NCBI GenBank assembly: GCA_032173965.1
Contig: JAVUNC010000006.1
Span: 38,535,870 to 38,599,869 of the forward strand
Source: Sitta carolinensis
Taxonomy: Eukaryota; Chordata; Aves; Passeriformes; Sittidae
DNA: 64,000 nt
Direction of reading: 5' to 3'
The notes below the pieces were generated by a model, which was not told the DNA's origin, ran no database searches, and worked only from the letters and a program-made list of their open reading frames with translations. The translations under genes were made by a program, and so were the position numbers. Shown in pieces: positions 24,601 to 38,441 of the stretch (position 1 is its first letter; every line of letters starts with the position of its first letter).

Positions 24601-27600
24601 ACACGCAGTCTGCACTGACTCGTCCAGGGTACTGGCAGAAGTATGGTGGGTACTGTGAGGGTGAAAGAAATATGAGTGGTCTTCAGGATGACTAACTGTG
24701 AATCATTTTGTTGCTGTCTTTATCTCTGCATTCTGATCTCCTCCTGCACAGAAATCTGAAGGTAGTTATTTTGTGACAACCCAAGCTACCAAAAAAATCC
24801 TGAAGAGACAGAGAGCAGTATGTGATCAACAGAACAAGCAGATACACAGGTGCTCTGTATAATGCATTTTCTTGCACTGAGATGCTACACACTACCAGCC
24901 CCTACACTAGGCATTATCATCAGAAAAGTAGCAGCAGGCAGATAAAGGGCATCTGATATTCCTGGATACCTGAAAAAATGTTTGTTCTACAAGCAGCAGA
25001 ACTACAGAAATAACTGATCAGGAAATGAAGCTTTGTGATTCCCCTTTGTTGTGCTGTGTGTGCCCTCCCTTATTCACCGCAATGTACCACATGACCTTTG
25101 GTTCCCCCTGCATTCTCTCACACTCCCTCCTCTGATGCGCTCTGATTTTTGTCATATTTCCTTACCCCACTGTAACACCTTGCATTTCTTTTCCTTTTCA
25201 TGTCTTGCTTTGGCTGAGGTGGTCTCTGTTGATGCAGGTTCACAGGTATGAACCTTCCAGCTGCTGGCCCAGCCCTTACAGCTCAGCAGGGAAGAGGAGC
25301 AGGTTTTGGAGTTCAATATCTCTGGGGGTTTAATGCTCCTGTCAAATGTGGTGGCTGCTGGCCAGGCAACCAAAGGAGTGATGGCCAAACAGTGATTGTA
25401 GAAGCATGATTTCCCCCAGAAGAACAGACTGAAATAACACAGTATTTCCCCACTTGTACAGAATGGTCCAGAGGGAATCCTTACAAGTGAGTATTCCCCT
25501 TTGATCAAGCACTGTTCTCCACTAGAAATGGGAGATTTCATCTAGCACTGGCAACAGGACCTAGACCAGCTAGACCTCAAAGGTAAGATGCTGCTCTTCC
25601 CCACTGCAAACACTGCTTCTTTTTCACAGCCAAACACTGCAAAAAGCTTGCACAGGAAAGAGAAATCAATTATCTGATGAAGTTTGAGGAAAGAAGAAAA
25701 TATTACATAACTGTGAATTTCAGAACCAGTAGAACAACACATTTCAAACTTCTGTCAGGGAAACGGGTGGCCTCTGAGGGAAGCTCCAAGCTGTCTAATT
25801 ATTTGCGTATTCTTTGAAACCCTTTGACCCATCCCCAGAAAGACTGCTGAGCTTTAAAATACTTAAACAAATTTTTCATCTAAAGGAATAAAGCTATGAA
25901 AAACTTCTCCTTTCAACAAAGGATTATCTAATAATTTGTGTTTGGTTTGTTGTTTTTTTCTTTTTCCAGCAAGCTGTATTGCAGAAAATCACTCTCATTA
26001 TTGGGATTTCTCAGGCTGCTAGTTACAGGCTGAAAATAATACATATCCAGATGTTTATACAGATCTTATCATAGCTTAGGTTACATAAATCATGGTAAAT
26101 TAGGGTTAAAATCACACTAGACAAAGCACTGAGACAACCAGGCAAAAAATCCTACTCCAAGTGGGACAGCTGGCATTTAGCTGGTATTTTTACCTCCATC
26201 CATCTTCATTTTTCTCCTTATCTCCCATATTTGTAATTGCCCATCCCATCCTGCACAGTAACACACACACAGAGGCGCACCCACTCACTCCCATTTCTTC
26301 TCTTGCCAAGAAGAGCATCCTGTGTGGGATTCAATAATTTGTTGTCCACAGAACTTCTGGTGTGTGTCTCTCTAAATAGCTGACATCTGGAGGAGCTATA
26401 CCTTCCTTGGCACAATCAGATACTGCTAAAGAACATGATAAAATGCCTCATTCCTAAAATACCTTCTCTCTTCCCCCTATTTTTTTCTGAGAGGGATTCA
26501 CAGCCCACTACATACAGTGACCAGCTTTCACAGCTGGTGTTCCAAGGGACAAAAAGAAACCGATATAAAAGTATACACTGATAAAACCCCATTATTTCTG
26601 CCCTCACACCAATAACATACTCATTGCTGTTTAGGAAGAATGTATCACTCTAGAACCCTGCTGCTGAGCTAGAGAAACAAGTTGATAATTGGATTCTTTA
26701 ATTAAAAAACCAAATTTCCTCTTTATTGTTCAACAGAAAATTTGTATATCAACTAAAACAGAGGTTTCACAAACTACAGAATTTTCTATCTATACAAATA
26801 TGTTCCACTTAATGATTCTTTCTAGCTCACAAACAAAGAGGGAGTCTACAAGAACATGATCCTGATCCTGATATGATTAAAAGACTGAAAGAAATGCAGA
26901 AGGGGGAAAATGCTTCACAGATTTCCAGTTTGCTTCAATTTTGAATACTTGATTTTGCAACAAAAATCCCAAATTACTCAGAGCAGGGTTGTTGTTGGCT
27001 TTTTAAACATTCTCTCACACGCACATGCCCATCTATTCATGTTCATGTGTAATCTTTACTTCAGTGGAGTATGCTTTCATTCAAAAAATACAGCCAGTAC
27101 ATACATGCCTCTGGTCACCCAGGCAAAAGAAAATCAAACATCCAGCAAAGTGATGGGTAGCACAGATGCTCCTAAACTGATTAAACTGCTGTTGCTAGAA
27201 CACACACTCCAAAATCCCTTTCCTTTTTGGTTTATTCAAGGTACCCTGTCATTTTTCTCCAAACCATTCCAAACTGCTCTTATTAGCAGGTTGAGAGAAT
27301 TAAGTTGACTCACTAATATTAATAGGTGTCTCTAATTCAACATTGGCTTGTTTAGAGAATGCCACCTGCCTCCTCTTTAAGCAAAAGATACTGAAACACA
27401 GCCAACACTTTGCCCAGCTGTTTCAAAAGCTAAAATTAGACCCACCTATTTTAACAGTTGTTTCAGCAGCTGGACATTGGGATTTGGATCATTCAGATTT
27501 ACTCACAGTTTTTTCCCCTTAGAGCAAATAGTGCAATTTTTGTGTTTCATCCTGTGTTTAGAGAAATTTATGCTGCAGGGGATGGTGTGATTGAATCAAA

Positions 27601-28929
27601 AGAGGTCAGAGTGTTTCTCTTCCACATTGCTGAACCTTGCTACCATCCAAGAAAAACTGCCTTTTCAGTTCCTGCCTTCAGATTCCTATGGGATCAAGAT
27701 ATACCACTCTTGACATAACAGTATACAAAAACAAGATCTTGAATCATCTATATACCAACATAGTGATAAGCTGCAGGTTTAAAATGGCAAGTTTGTGAGA
27801 TTTGTACTCTCCTTTTGCTGCAATGAGTTGGCAATACTCATAGCTGAATCCAGCAAGTAAATCCTGCCAACTTTCCCATTGCTGCTCTTGAAGTAATCCA
27901 GGTAACGTGCAAAACCCACTTCCCCAGCATTGAAAGCACAACTGTCCCACCACCTGTCTTCACATTCAAAGTGATCCCCCACTGCAGAAATCTATGTCAT
28001 AATGGAAACAAAAAGCGCTGAGATGTTATGAAAGAACTGACTGCGAAGTGAAAGACAAAATAAATTAAATCTTACTGAAATTATACTTTAAACACTTGCT
28101 GGAGCTGTTTCCAAGCTTTTGTATCTGATCAAGTTGCTTGAGAATCCAAAAACCTTGTCCTAAAAGGAAGGTTCAATCCCTAAAATGGTGGTATTTCACA
28201 ATCTAGTTTTGTTTGCCTTTTTCCCTGAGGAAAAATCAATTTATGCAATGCCATCCAGAGCCATTTATTCCCTAACTAGTGGCAAGCCCTCTGGTGTGGC
28301 TGTGGGACCAACTGGTGAACAGGATCAAGGAGATAATCTATATTCCAAAGAATTCGTGCAAAACCAGGAATTCCATGAATTTTTGTTATAACTAAGAAAA
28401 AGACACAAAAGAAGTTGTCAAAGTTACAGTTTGCCCTGTAGTCTTAGAGTTCCCATAAAATCAAAAGCCATAAATTTGTAAACATAAGTGCACTGTTAAA
28501 AGTTCACAGTTAAAAGTGAATATCTCACTGAGTATATACTCCTTATGTACTCCCCTGGAATGGGCACCTGAGTGTTTTCAAAGAAAAGACACACTTATGA
28601 TATGAACCCAGACAGGTAGCATACACACCTATGGAGATTATTTATAATATACATAAATTTATGCAAGCATACAACCATGGCTATACAACTCTATAGCCAA
28701 GGGAGTAGGGGCCTCAGCACACTGCACGTTATCAGCTTTCCATCAAAACACACTGCAAATTTTCTAAGAGAGAGGGCCGAGGGTAGGGAGACTGCATGGC
28801 TGTCAAATCCAGTAATAAATGCTTGTCAAGAGTGTTTTTGAGTAAAAGTGCTTGGAGAAGTGCGGCCACCATGATCAAACTTCACAAGTTGAACTCAAGA
28901 GCAGGGAAGACAGGAGAGACAGTGACACA

Positions 28930-29400
28930 AAGACTTTCCCCTTTTTCTGGGAAATAATGAGCAAATCCTTCAGAGTAATTACTCTGTTAGCCCTGTTACC
29001 TGCTAGCTCTGCTCTCAAGTCTATATGAGACAAAAGATGCTCCTATCTTCCCTCAGATTAAATGTGCCTTGTAAAAAGCGATCAGAGATTGGCATGGTAA
29101 TTATCCTTCCTCATTAGAAAGCAAGCCTTGAACCTGACTGAATATGAGTCCTCTGTCAAGGCCCTTTGTGGGCTCTAATAGTACTCAGCCAACATCAACA
29201 GGCACAACTCTTCATGTGAACAAAACAAAACAACATATAAAGTAATACTGTCTTTTTAGTTGCTTTTTCTCCTCCAAGCCTGATAAGTGAGGTGGGAAGC
29301 TGCCAAATTCTCTTTTAACTTGTATAAATGTGCCTAAATGTCACAGAAGAGCCTTAAGTGAAAAGCTTTCCAAGTGTTTTTCTCCCCCATATCCAAAATA
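28930..29400. promoter_or_regulatory. Candidate conserved non-coding element with palindromic TAATTA site
   Basis: A repeat-free stretch includes a perfect 16-bp palindrome CAGAGTAATTACTCTG (28,971-28,986), TGGTAATTATCC near 29,095 and many short ATTA cores. It lacks the microsatellite and A-rich noise seen on both sides. Such texture is typical of developmental enhancers in birds. Function and conservation are inferred, not shown. Confidence 0.35.
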
Positions 29401-32400
29401 GATTGCTCTTTTTTTCTTTTCAATTAAAAAAGACACACTCTCTCAGACCACTGCCTTTCACCACTCCAAGGGTCAGCCAGCTTTAGGGACCCACAGCAGA
29501 GCTTTCAGTGTTCTCCTGGAGCATCATACACTGATAGTGCAAGGGTACACTTTTGTCCATGGAAGCCAAGAAGAGGGTAAACACAGGGGTAAATATAGGG
29601 TTAAAAACACCTCTGACAAAAGCGTGAGCAGACCTTAAAGGCCTTTCTGTGACAGAACGCACATCCTTCCCTTTTTTTTATTCTTCTTTTTCAATACATT
29701 TGGAGAGTATTTGCTGCTTTGCTTCTTTTCTATTAGCATGAACATGAGTAGTGACTAACCCCCAAGAGATCTGACCCCAGTGACTGCAGCACCACCATGG
29801 AAAAAGCAGTGCCAAGGCAGGGCACTAGTCCTGGCACAGACAGGGCAGCCAGGACTGCCCTTTAAAACTTCATTTAAAAGGGATGAGTGGAAACAGGTCA
29901 AGCTTCCTTCACACTGGTACACATCTAGATAGGACTGGTAAATATAGCACACTGAGAAGGATGGGTGGTCAGTGGTGAGTTGTTATGGGAGCTTTGTGAC
30001 AGCAGAGGAGGGCAGACAGCACTGGTTAGTGTACAAACTGGAGAACTATGAAGAACTCCAGAGAACTGTGCTTAGTGGCCATAATGAATCCCTTTTAGTA
30101 CAACCAACTGTGGTCACTTTATCATCCCAAAGGTCACTCCTATCTCCTCAGTCAGGCTCATTTCTTGATGCTCTCAGTTAAAAAGCTCTGACTGCATTTC
30201 TGGTCTCACCAGAACAATGTCAGGAGAAGCACCCCATTTAGTTCTGCAGCTAAATATAAGGCTCAAAGAATTTATCACATCCTATAGCCTGTTCAACAAA
30301 ATATGCAAATGATGCTACTTTGCAGCAGTAGGGGCAGAACTGTGTTAATGCATTATAGTAACCTGCACCACTCAACTGAGATGAGTGATGCCAAAATGCA
30401 ATGGCATTTAAAACAGAAAACTCAATTCTTCAAGTCATCACATTACAAGTACATCACAAGAACACAGAAAGCACATATAACCTACAGGAATGCTATAATT
30501 TAACCCATAAGAGCAGAGTCAGACAGTGAATTTAGGACACCTGTCATCACAGAAGGGTAGCCTTGCATATGCTGCAAAGGAGCCCTCTGCAAGCATGGGA
30601 CTTCACTGCAACCTATCCCATTCTCAGCCTCCTTCCAACACCCAAATCAAGAGACACCTTCTACACTGGAAAAAATGAAGTCTCTCAAAAGTAGTTTTAC
30701 TATTTCACTGTCTGCCACAGTCTGCTCTTTCCCAAGAAGAAATGTGGGCCTTTCCATTCCAGGCAGAATCCAGAAGCTCAGACTAGTAAAACTACCATCC
30801 TCTGAAGTCTAAATCTCAGAGCTGGCCCCTCAGGTGCAACAAGATGTATTTTTAACTTTTTCCTTTTTTTTTGTTTAAATATAGTAGTTTCTTTTATTTG
30901 CCTTTTCCTTTTGTATTTAGGTAAAGGGAGAAGAAAACTGGGGAGCAGGGGGCTTGTTTTCATGCTTTCATCTGTAGTAAATTAAAAATTTCCTTTCATA
31001 AAAATTAAATGAGCAGGTACAATGACACTATATGACTGCAGAAACTCAGATTTTAAGATAAATATCAGCCACCAGTGGCCTCAAATTAAACTATGTGCTA
31101 CCAATAAAACGCATCTCACATTTAAAAAACAACAGAATTCTTGATCAGTGAACATTTCAAAATCTCTGTTCTGCCGAGGCATACCCAGGTGTTTGCTAAG
31201 CAGGTGTAACAGAATGTTACTACGCTGGAGCAGTGGTTAATTGCTGTGATCCTTTCAATATGCATTTTTTTTTTGCCTTTGGATTGAGAAAATGAAAAGC
31301 TACAGTGGAGATGATTTGTGGGCCCAGTGCTAGTTACTAGTCTCCTCATCTAGGTAAAACTTGGGTAGGCAACATTACTCTTCCTTGATTTGCCTTAGCT
31401 TTCCTAAAACTAATTCATCTCCACAGAAATCTGACTTATTTTGTTGTTTTCCCTTCTGTGACCACCTGTCTCTTTCCCTTTTCTGTTTTTCTTCCTTGTC
31501 TCCCTGTTTCAGGGGCTGCACTGGGACAAGGAGCAAGAGTGGCACATGCATAACCCCATTTCTTTACCTTGCTGCTTACTGCATTTCTCAATTTCAGCAA
31601 AGTTCCTTTTCATTATTGCTGGCTGGCACCTTATTTGCATAAGGATGAACTATGAAGCAATGTTACTTCTCTGCTGCAATACCAGAGTCTCCAGAGTTAA
31701 ACTGATTAGTTTAAGTAGTTTTAAACAGGTTTATTCTTTCTCTTGTGCCCTCTTGCAAGCTTGGTGCTCTGCCAGCTGCAGAATGGCTGCACTGAGTGCT
31801 AAATATTCCCTGTGCAACAGGCTAACAGGAGTTCTGAAGGGGGAAGGCTCATCCAAGCTCCCACAGCTAAAGCCTGGCAAAAAGAATGAGCATTCCTGCT
31901 GCCTTGAAAATGATGTATGTGCACAGAGGCTTTGCATAACTTACAGCCACATATGATGCCCTACATTGTCACCTGAAGCCCTGCACATGACGTAAATTGC
32001 CACACAAAGGAACACGCTCAATAGCACTGACCCGAACACTACCAAGATCAAGCAGTAATGTAAAAGGTAAAGTAACTCCACTGCCGAGGGTCAGACTTTG
32101 CTTGCAAGGTTTGTTTTTATGTAGATATTCATAAATAGCTTAATGGCTGACACATTCAACGGGATAGCAGGAGATAACCTGACTTGCTCCTTTTGGATAT
32201 GATTAAAAGCTTTTACACTGGTTTAGTGCTTTCTGAGAAAAGCAACTGTTTCTCCCACAAACCTCAAAAGACAAGAGATGGCAGTCTAGCTGGAAATGGT
32301 GACAGTAGGCCTTCTTTTAGCACTTCTGCTCTAAAGGAGCTGTGCAAAATAGTATGTATTTTCTCATCTTGTAGGAATTAACCAGATCAAATATACTCAA

Positions 32401-35068
32401 TCTTCTGATGAGCGGGAAATGTTGGGGTGCTTTACAGTCAATGCTTAGACCTGGGAGAAAAGTTGAGGTCATATCCAGCTGGTCAGACTACATTATAAAA
32501 AAACTAAGTAGCTTAACCTCAGCAGTTCCCTTGCAAAAGCAGCTACAAGGACTCCCAGCCAGTGTGATCCCAGCAGCCCACATATAATTCACCTCCCCAA
32601 TGCCCTCAAAGCAAGGGGTACACATTTACAGTAAGTCACACAGTAAATACAATTTGCAGCCTGCCAGCAAGGAGAAGGCCTACTGCTAATCAAGATGTGG
32701 GATCAGCACTTTTTTTTGTCAGTTGTACCAGACATTTAGGCAAAACTCTTGTCCTGGGGAAATGGCCAGACAAGATTATGCAATACCACTGACATCTCAT
32801 TTTCTGTATGCTCACTAAATTTGGCCTATTAACAAATTTAATCGCAGTCGCAAACACTGTCATACTTATATTTAGCCAAGTTTTCAAAAGGTTTGTAAAT
32901 CCCTCATCAGTTACAGGAAAATTAGGGTCTGCCAGATAATAATTTATGTCAGATTCATGCAGAATACCCAACTATATAGCAGGAGAGGAGACTCCATTCT
33001 CCGGCTCCAAAGCTGCTGCCTCCTTGACTGCAGACAGCCCGATCTCCTCACTGCAAATGGTATACAAAAATGCCAGCTCACTCTGAGCAGCTCTTGGCCT
33101 CTTCAGCACAGGAGCAGGACTCTTGGTTTTATTCTACATCGAATGCATAGCCCTGAAAACATACAAAAATCCTGTTCCAAAATCCACAGCTATACAACAA
33201 AATTGTGTACTACATAGGAATATTCTATATTTGTAAAATGTACGGTATTAAACTATTAAAAAAAATTTACTGCCAGAGAGTGCATATAGAAAGGAAGCAT
33301 TAATTACTCCAACTTAATGGAGAGGCAAGCTGAGGCAGTGAGGGACAAAACACACCACTGGTGGGGGCAGGGGTGTCTCTGTGTGTTTCTACACAGCCTC
33401 TAATGACACAATTATATGCTACTCTTTTTTGACATGACCTTTCCTTCACTCCTTGCACGAGAAGAATAATGCCTGTTGAAGGAGTCGTTATATGATCCTA
33501 TGTTTTTCCTTCATTGGTCCACTTGTGGCCCTTCTGCACATTACTAATCCTGCTCTGAAGAGTAATTTATTTCCACATGGGCTTTTCTGTGGTACCACTC
33601 AGCAAAGCACTGGACTGTTTTGCAAAAACAAATTACTTTGGCCAACACCTTTCTCAGGTGATGGGCTCATTTTCCAAATGCTGAGTTCAGGAATAGGGAA
33701 ATTGAATCAAAATGTCCACTAGGACTGAATGTGCAGTCTCAGATTGCAGAGTGCATAGCACCTTATGGAATATTACACATTTGAAGCATAGCTAGTGCTG
33801 ACTTCATTCCTGCTTTTAAGGGCTCAATACTGTTTCCATACAAGCACTAGTATCTCAAGTAAGGGACTGGAACACAAGGAATTCATAATTCAGAGGTGAC
33901 CTGAAGAAAAAATTATCTTAGTAACTTCCCCAGCATCATATTGTGACTCTGGGAAAGAAAGAGGGATAGAAGAATGAGATGTCCCTTACTCAGTGCTTTG
34001 CTAAAGAGGTATCCCTCCCTTGTAAGAATCTTTTTCTTCATTCGCTACACATCCAGCTTCAGAAAAATTGAAGTGGCATCCTATGTGCAAGGCCATCAAT
34101 TTGAGAACAGATCCCAAGTGCCAGAAGCTCCTTTTTCTTCAGTGCATAGCATGGGTGAAAGGCATATAGGAGAAATAATGAGTAAAGACCTTACCAAACA
34201 TTGTAGCACAAAGACCATAACAAAAGGATCACAAGGTCTATTTACACTAATTTTTAACTCCTTGACTTTGGACTGTCCCCAGTCCTTTCAGATTTGTTAA
34301 ATATGGAACAGCTTATATAATATTTATATATAGAGAGATAGACTGGTAAACACAGGTGTACAAATATAAATATATATATGCACATAAAAACATATAGCCT
34401 TCTCTAAAACTTATTTAAACTTTCAGTGAGTTCCTTTTGATTTAAAGAGATGCTACGATATCCATCGGCATTTCTGTTTTACATTTTTTATTGAACAAAT
34501 CTAGAACTGAAAACTAGATTTCCTTCAAATTCCCCTACCTGCATGATGCAAGGAAATGAAAATGTCTGTCAGCAAAAGTAATGTGTTTAATACTATGCCA
34601 GCCCTAAACATCAGCAGAGATTTCTGTGTATTGCAGATAATTCTATCACCAAGCCATATTGCTCTGTGATGTGCTTTTATCTTTGCTGTAGGATAATATC
34701 AATATTTCAAGCATGAGCAAAAGAATGTTTTATGAGATTGATGTGAGAAAATAGAGTGACAAGTACATAAAAAAGGGCAGAGAAAAATGCCAGGTAGTCA
34801 TCATAAATGCCTTCCATTCCCACCAGAATTTGTCTAGTTTATCCAACTTTAATCAACAAGTAGAGGTCCACTGGGGCACCAGTGACTTTGATTACATTTT
34901 CAGTGCCAAAGAACAGCAAGCAAAAGAAATTATAAAGAAGGTAATGGGATAGGGAGACTGTCACCTGCATCCTAGAAGTCTAGACCTTTAGAGGCCAAAA
35001 TTGTATTTTGTTAAACTTTTAAATTAAATAAGAAGAAATTATTTTTAAAAGAAGGAAATAGAATGGGC

Positions 35069-35080
35069 GGGGGGGGGGGG
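35069..35080. repeat. 12-base G homopolymer
   Basis: A pure G run preceded by GGGC lies in otherwise AT-rich DNA. It is a likely site of length polymorphism or sequencing error. A single run is not enough for an intramolecular G-quadruplex of the usual four-tract kind. Confidence 0.8.
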
Positions 35081-38000
35081 TAATAACTGAGCCATTTGCT
35101 GTACTGCACACATGCCTGATAAGGGCCAGATGATGCAGAGCAAAAATACTGAGGGAACAAACCCATGATACCCTGAGAAGGCAGCACTCTGGGCACTGCT
35201 GGAGCCTGTGCATGGAAGTGCCCAAACAAGAAGTTAACCCTGCATGGCTCTGGCTGGGTGAATTGTTCACCTCCTGCCTACCTCTCCAAGGTAGACAAGG
35301 TAGGTTTTCTGAAGAAAAACTCTCAGATAGAATCATACCAAGAAAGTCTGTGCTTTTCCTCAGTACAGCTAATTAGCTACCAGTGCCCCACACTGGCACA
35401 AGATCTAAGCTTGTTTATATAAGCTTTGCAAGTAACTCTTCTGGCAAATCCACCAACACAGATCATTTGTCATATTGTCTTTTTTTCCTCTGGGGCTTGC
35501 AGTTCTTCCCGGTTTGACAACAGAACTGATGACTATTATTTAACCCTTTCCACATTAACACTGCAGCTGTTCAGCCAGACTGATTTGTTACTGTAGTTTG
35601 GTGTTAGGTACCTCAATATTCATTTGTTGAACTGAGAACCCTTATAGAAAGCTGAGTTTCAACAAAAGAGCAATTGGCACGCTCTGCAATTGATTTTAAA
35701 ATGGTTCCAAGTCATTAAAATTGAGGTAATCAAAACTACTAGTTCTGTAAATCTTGTCTGTTTTAATTGGGAGCAAAAGGAAATCTCACAGCCCAACCTT
35801 TTCTAAAGTATCCTCCACTCTACTGTCCAGTTCAATGTTCTCCTGGGGACAGATGTTCTCTCTGGTCAGAGAGTTTTTAGTCCATCTGGAACAGTGCTCA
35901 TTTCAAACCCAATTTAATGACATGCCTAAAAAACTCTTTGTAAAATAACTCTCATAATAAGTACTGAACCTTTTATGATATTACATTATTACCAGACAGT
36001 AAATTCGTTTTCTCAAATCCCTTACCAACATTTTTTAAACACATAAATAAAGAGAGGGAGTTTCAGTGAATATTATTTCACAATATGTTGATCTGAGATG
36101 TTTTAATAAGAAATGCACTTTCAGGCTAAGAGGCATGAATTGGACACCAAAAAGAATTGTTTAATACACTGCATAATGCTATCATCAAAAATGATAACAA
36201 CATGGTGGCTTTTACACATTTTAACATTTCTTTAGTGCTGGAAAAAGTGGTAGTGAGAACTATATTTGTATATTATATAAATGTCATAAGTGACACTGAA
36301 CCAGGCAGGTGACACAGTTCCAACGGCATTTCCCTCTCCCTGACCAAAGAAGTATTATCTGAACAGAGAGATCCAGGGATTTCCTCTGAGAGTGACTCTT
36401 GAAGAGAGTGCCTCTGCTGTACACCCCACCAGTTTGTGTGGAATAACACACACCTGCCATGTCCTCACATCCTCTTGCTTCTATATACAGTGTGTTTTTA
36501 CAAAAGCTTAGTCAAGGTATGACATGTTGATAACAGCATTTGAAACAGAAGCAAGATGGACAGGATACTCCTACCTACCAAGGAACAACCCATGACCAGG
36601 AATCCCCTGTTGGGCAGAGGGTCATGCAAGAGACAGTGATTGTGGAGAGGCCATCACAGCAGCAATCACTGTAAGCTCTCCAAGCAAGGACCTAGAGAGA
36701 CATTCTGAAGCATATATAGACATACCTGTAACAGCACTGTAGCAGCAGTACCAAGATTGAAAATAACTTAGGAGAAGGAAAAGGTTCCTTCCTCAGCTAT
36801 AGCCTTTCTAGCAGAACCTTGACAGGGAAAACACCCTGAACTGTATAGCCTATGATCATACAGAAATACTGTTGGGGGTGCATGCTTCTATTTCTTAAAA
36901 AGAGGTAGTGGAGGCCAGGAACTTAAAGACAGCAGCCCCCTTCCATTGGCAGCAGCCCACAGCAAGCCGCCCAAGCCTTGGTGCCTTTCCCTTTCCCAAA
37001 AGGCAGAAGGGGAGAAGTGATATTTTCTGGAAGCAATCCTGAATCCCCTTTGAGGGAGTTAACCTCTGCATGAGTCCGGAACTGCAATACGAGCAAGATT
37101 TTGACTCTCACAGTTCCAAGGATGGGAAGATTGTCAGGTCCCATATGGGAATTTTCAGGCATAAGTATGGGACTTAACTCTGAGGCACTGACTACAAGAG
37201 GGGAGGCAGAGGAAGCCATATTTTTCTGGCTTTATTTGGTCCAAAATGTAAGCCTTATTTTTGTGTTCCCCAAACCCCACCAGGCTTGTGATATAGGACC
37301 CAGTCTACTCACACAGCACATATCAATTTAATGTATTCCTACGGACTCAGATTGACCAATTGGTTCTAAGTCTTTGCAATACTGTTGTAAATGGAGAGCT
37401 TTTAGACTTCTAAAATGCCATGTAAAAGTAAATGGTCTTTTAGTGTTCTATAGCAGCTCTGTGCTAAATTGTGCAAGCTCTAGCAAAAAGTATTAACTTG
37501 TACATAAATGATTTCTCCTGCTTTTTTATTCTTCCAATAACAGGAAGTCCCTAGAGTCCTGTTAACTGAGAAGAGTAAAGACTACTTGCACTTGTCAACA
37601 GAAACAGGTTTTATGCCTAACAATAAAGTATTCTGGCACCTTATACATATATAAATGTGTATTTGCTTTTAGCTCTACACTCCTTAAAAGGGATGCCAGC
37701 ACTTCTACACATTCATTGAGGGTAAATGGGGAACATCTGAAGCCACCCTGTGCCTACTTTCTCGAGGAGAGGGACTTTTCTTATTCCATGGTACACCATT
37801 ACTTTCTTGAGGAGTCAGCACCTCCAAATAATCAGGCAACATTTTCCAATAGAGTGTTTGGATTTATCAAGCATAAACTTCTAGATTTCTCTCATGTTAG
37901 GCTTCTGGCACAACACCAGTTTCCCTTCTCATACCAATCAAGACCTCTGTTTCCCATGGCAATATTAAAAAATCTGTGCTGAGATAGAATGGGAGAGTGT

Positions 38001-38368
38001 AGGTTATACAAATTTCCAAGAGGGAGCATATGCTTGATACTGCTTCTCCTGAAGACCAAACACATAGCCTGCATGTAGCTACTGACCTAAAAGGTGTGCA
38101 ATTCCCTTTCCTTTTGCTAAGGAGCATGTTTTCTACACAGGGGAAGTAAAAAAGCAGTCTTTTCCAGGTTGGAGCCTTCTGCTTTTCATAGCTTTACCTC
38201 TTTTCACAGGAGTCCTGACCATTTTCATATTGAGATATATTTGGCAAAAAGGTCAGGAAAGCCTGGCCTAAGTTAATATTAAACCTTAGCATTAGGATGA
38301 AGAAAAAAGAACCACTGACTTGGGTTAAGGCAGTGATGTTTTCTTGATAGTATTAGTTCTTGATGCTG

Positions 38369-38441
38369 AAGTACATGTGTGAAGGGGCTGAAGTACACAT
38401 GAATGAAGGGAAGTACACATGAATGAAGGGAAGTACACAGG
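38369..38441. repeat. Minisatellite, 20-bp unit
   Basis: Two exact copies of a 20-bp unit (AAGTACACATGAATGAAGGG) at 38,391-38,430 are flanked by a diverged 22-bp copy at 38,369-38,390 and a partial copy ending near 38,441. It is a small local tandem duplication with no gene overlap. Confidence 0.9.

Noticed and set aside
33285..33360. Possible MIR piece ('aatggagaggcaagctgaggc')
   Set aside because: Only one short block matches and neighbouring blocks are absent.
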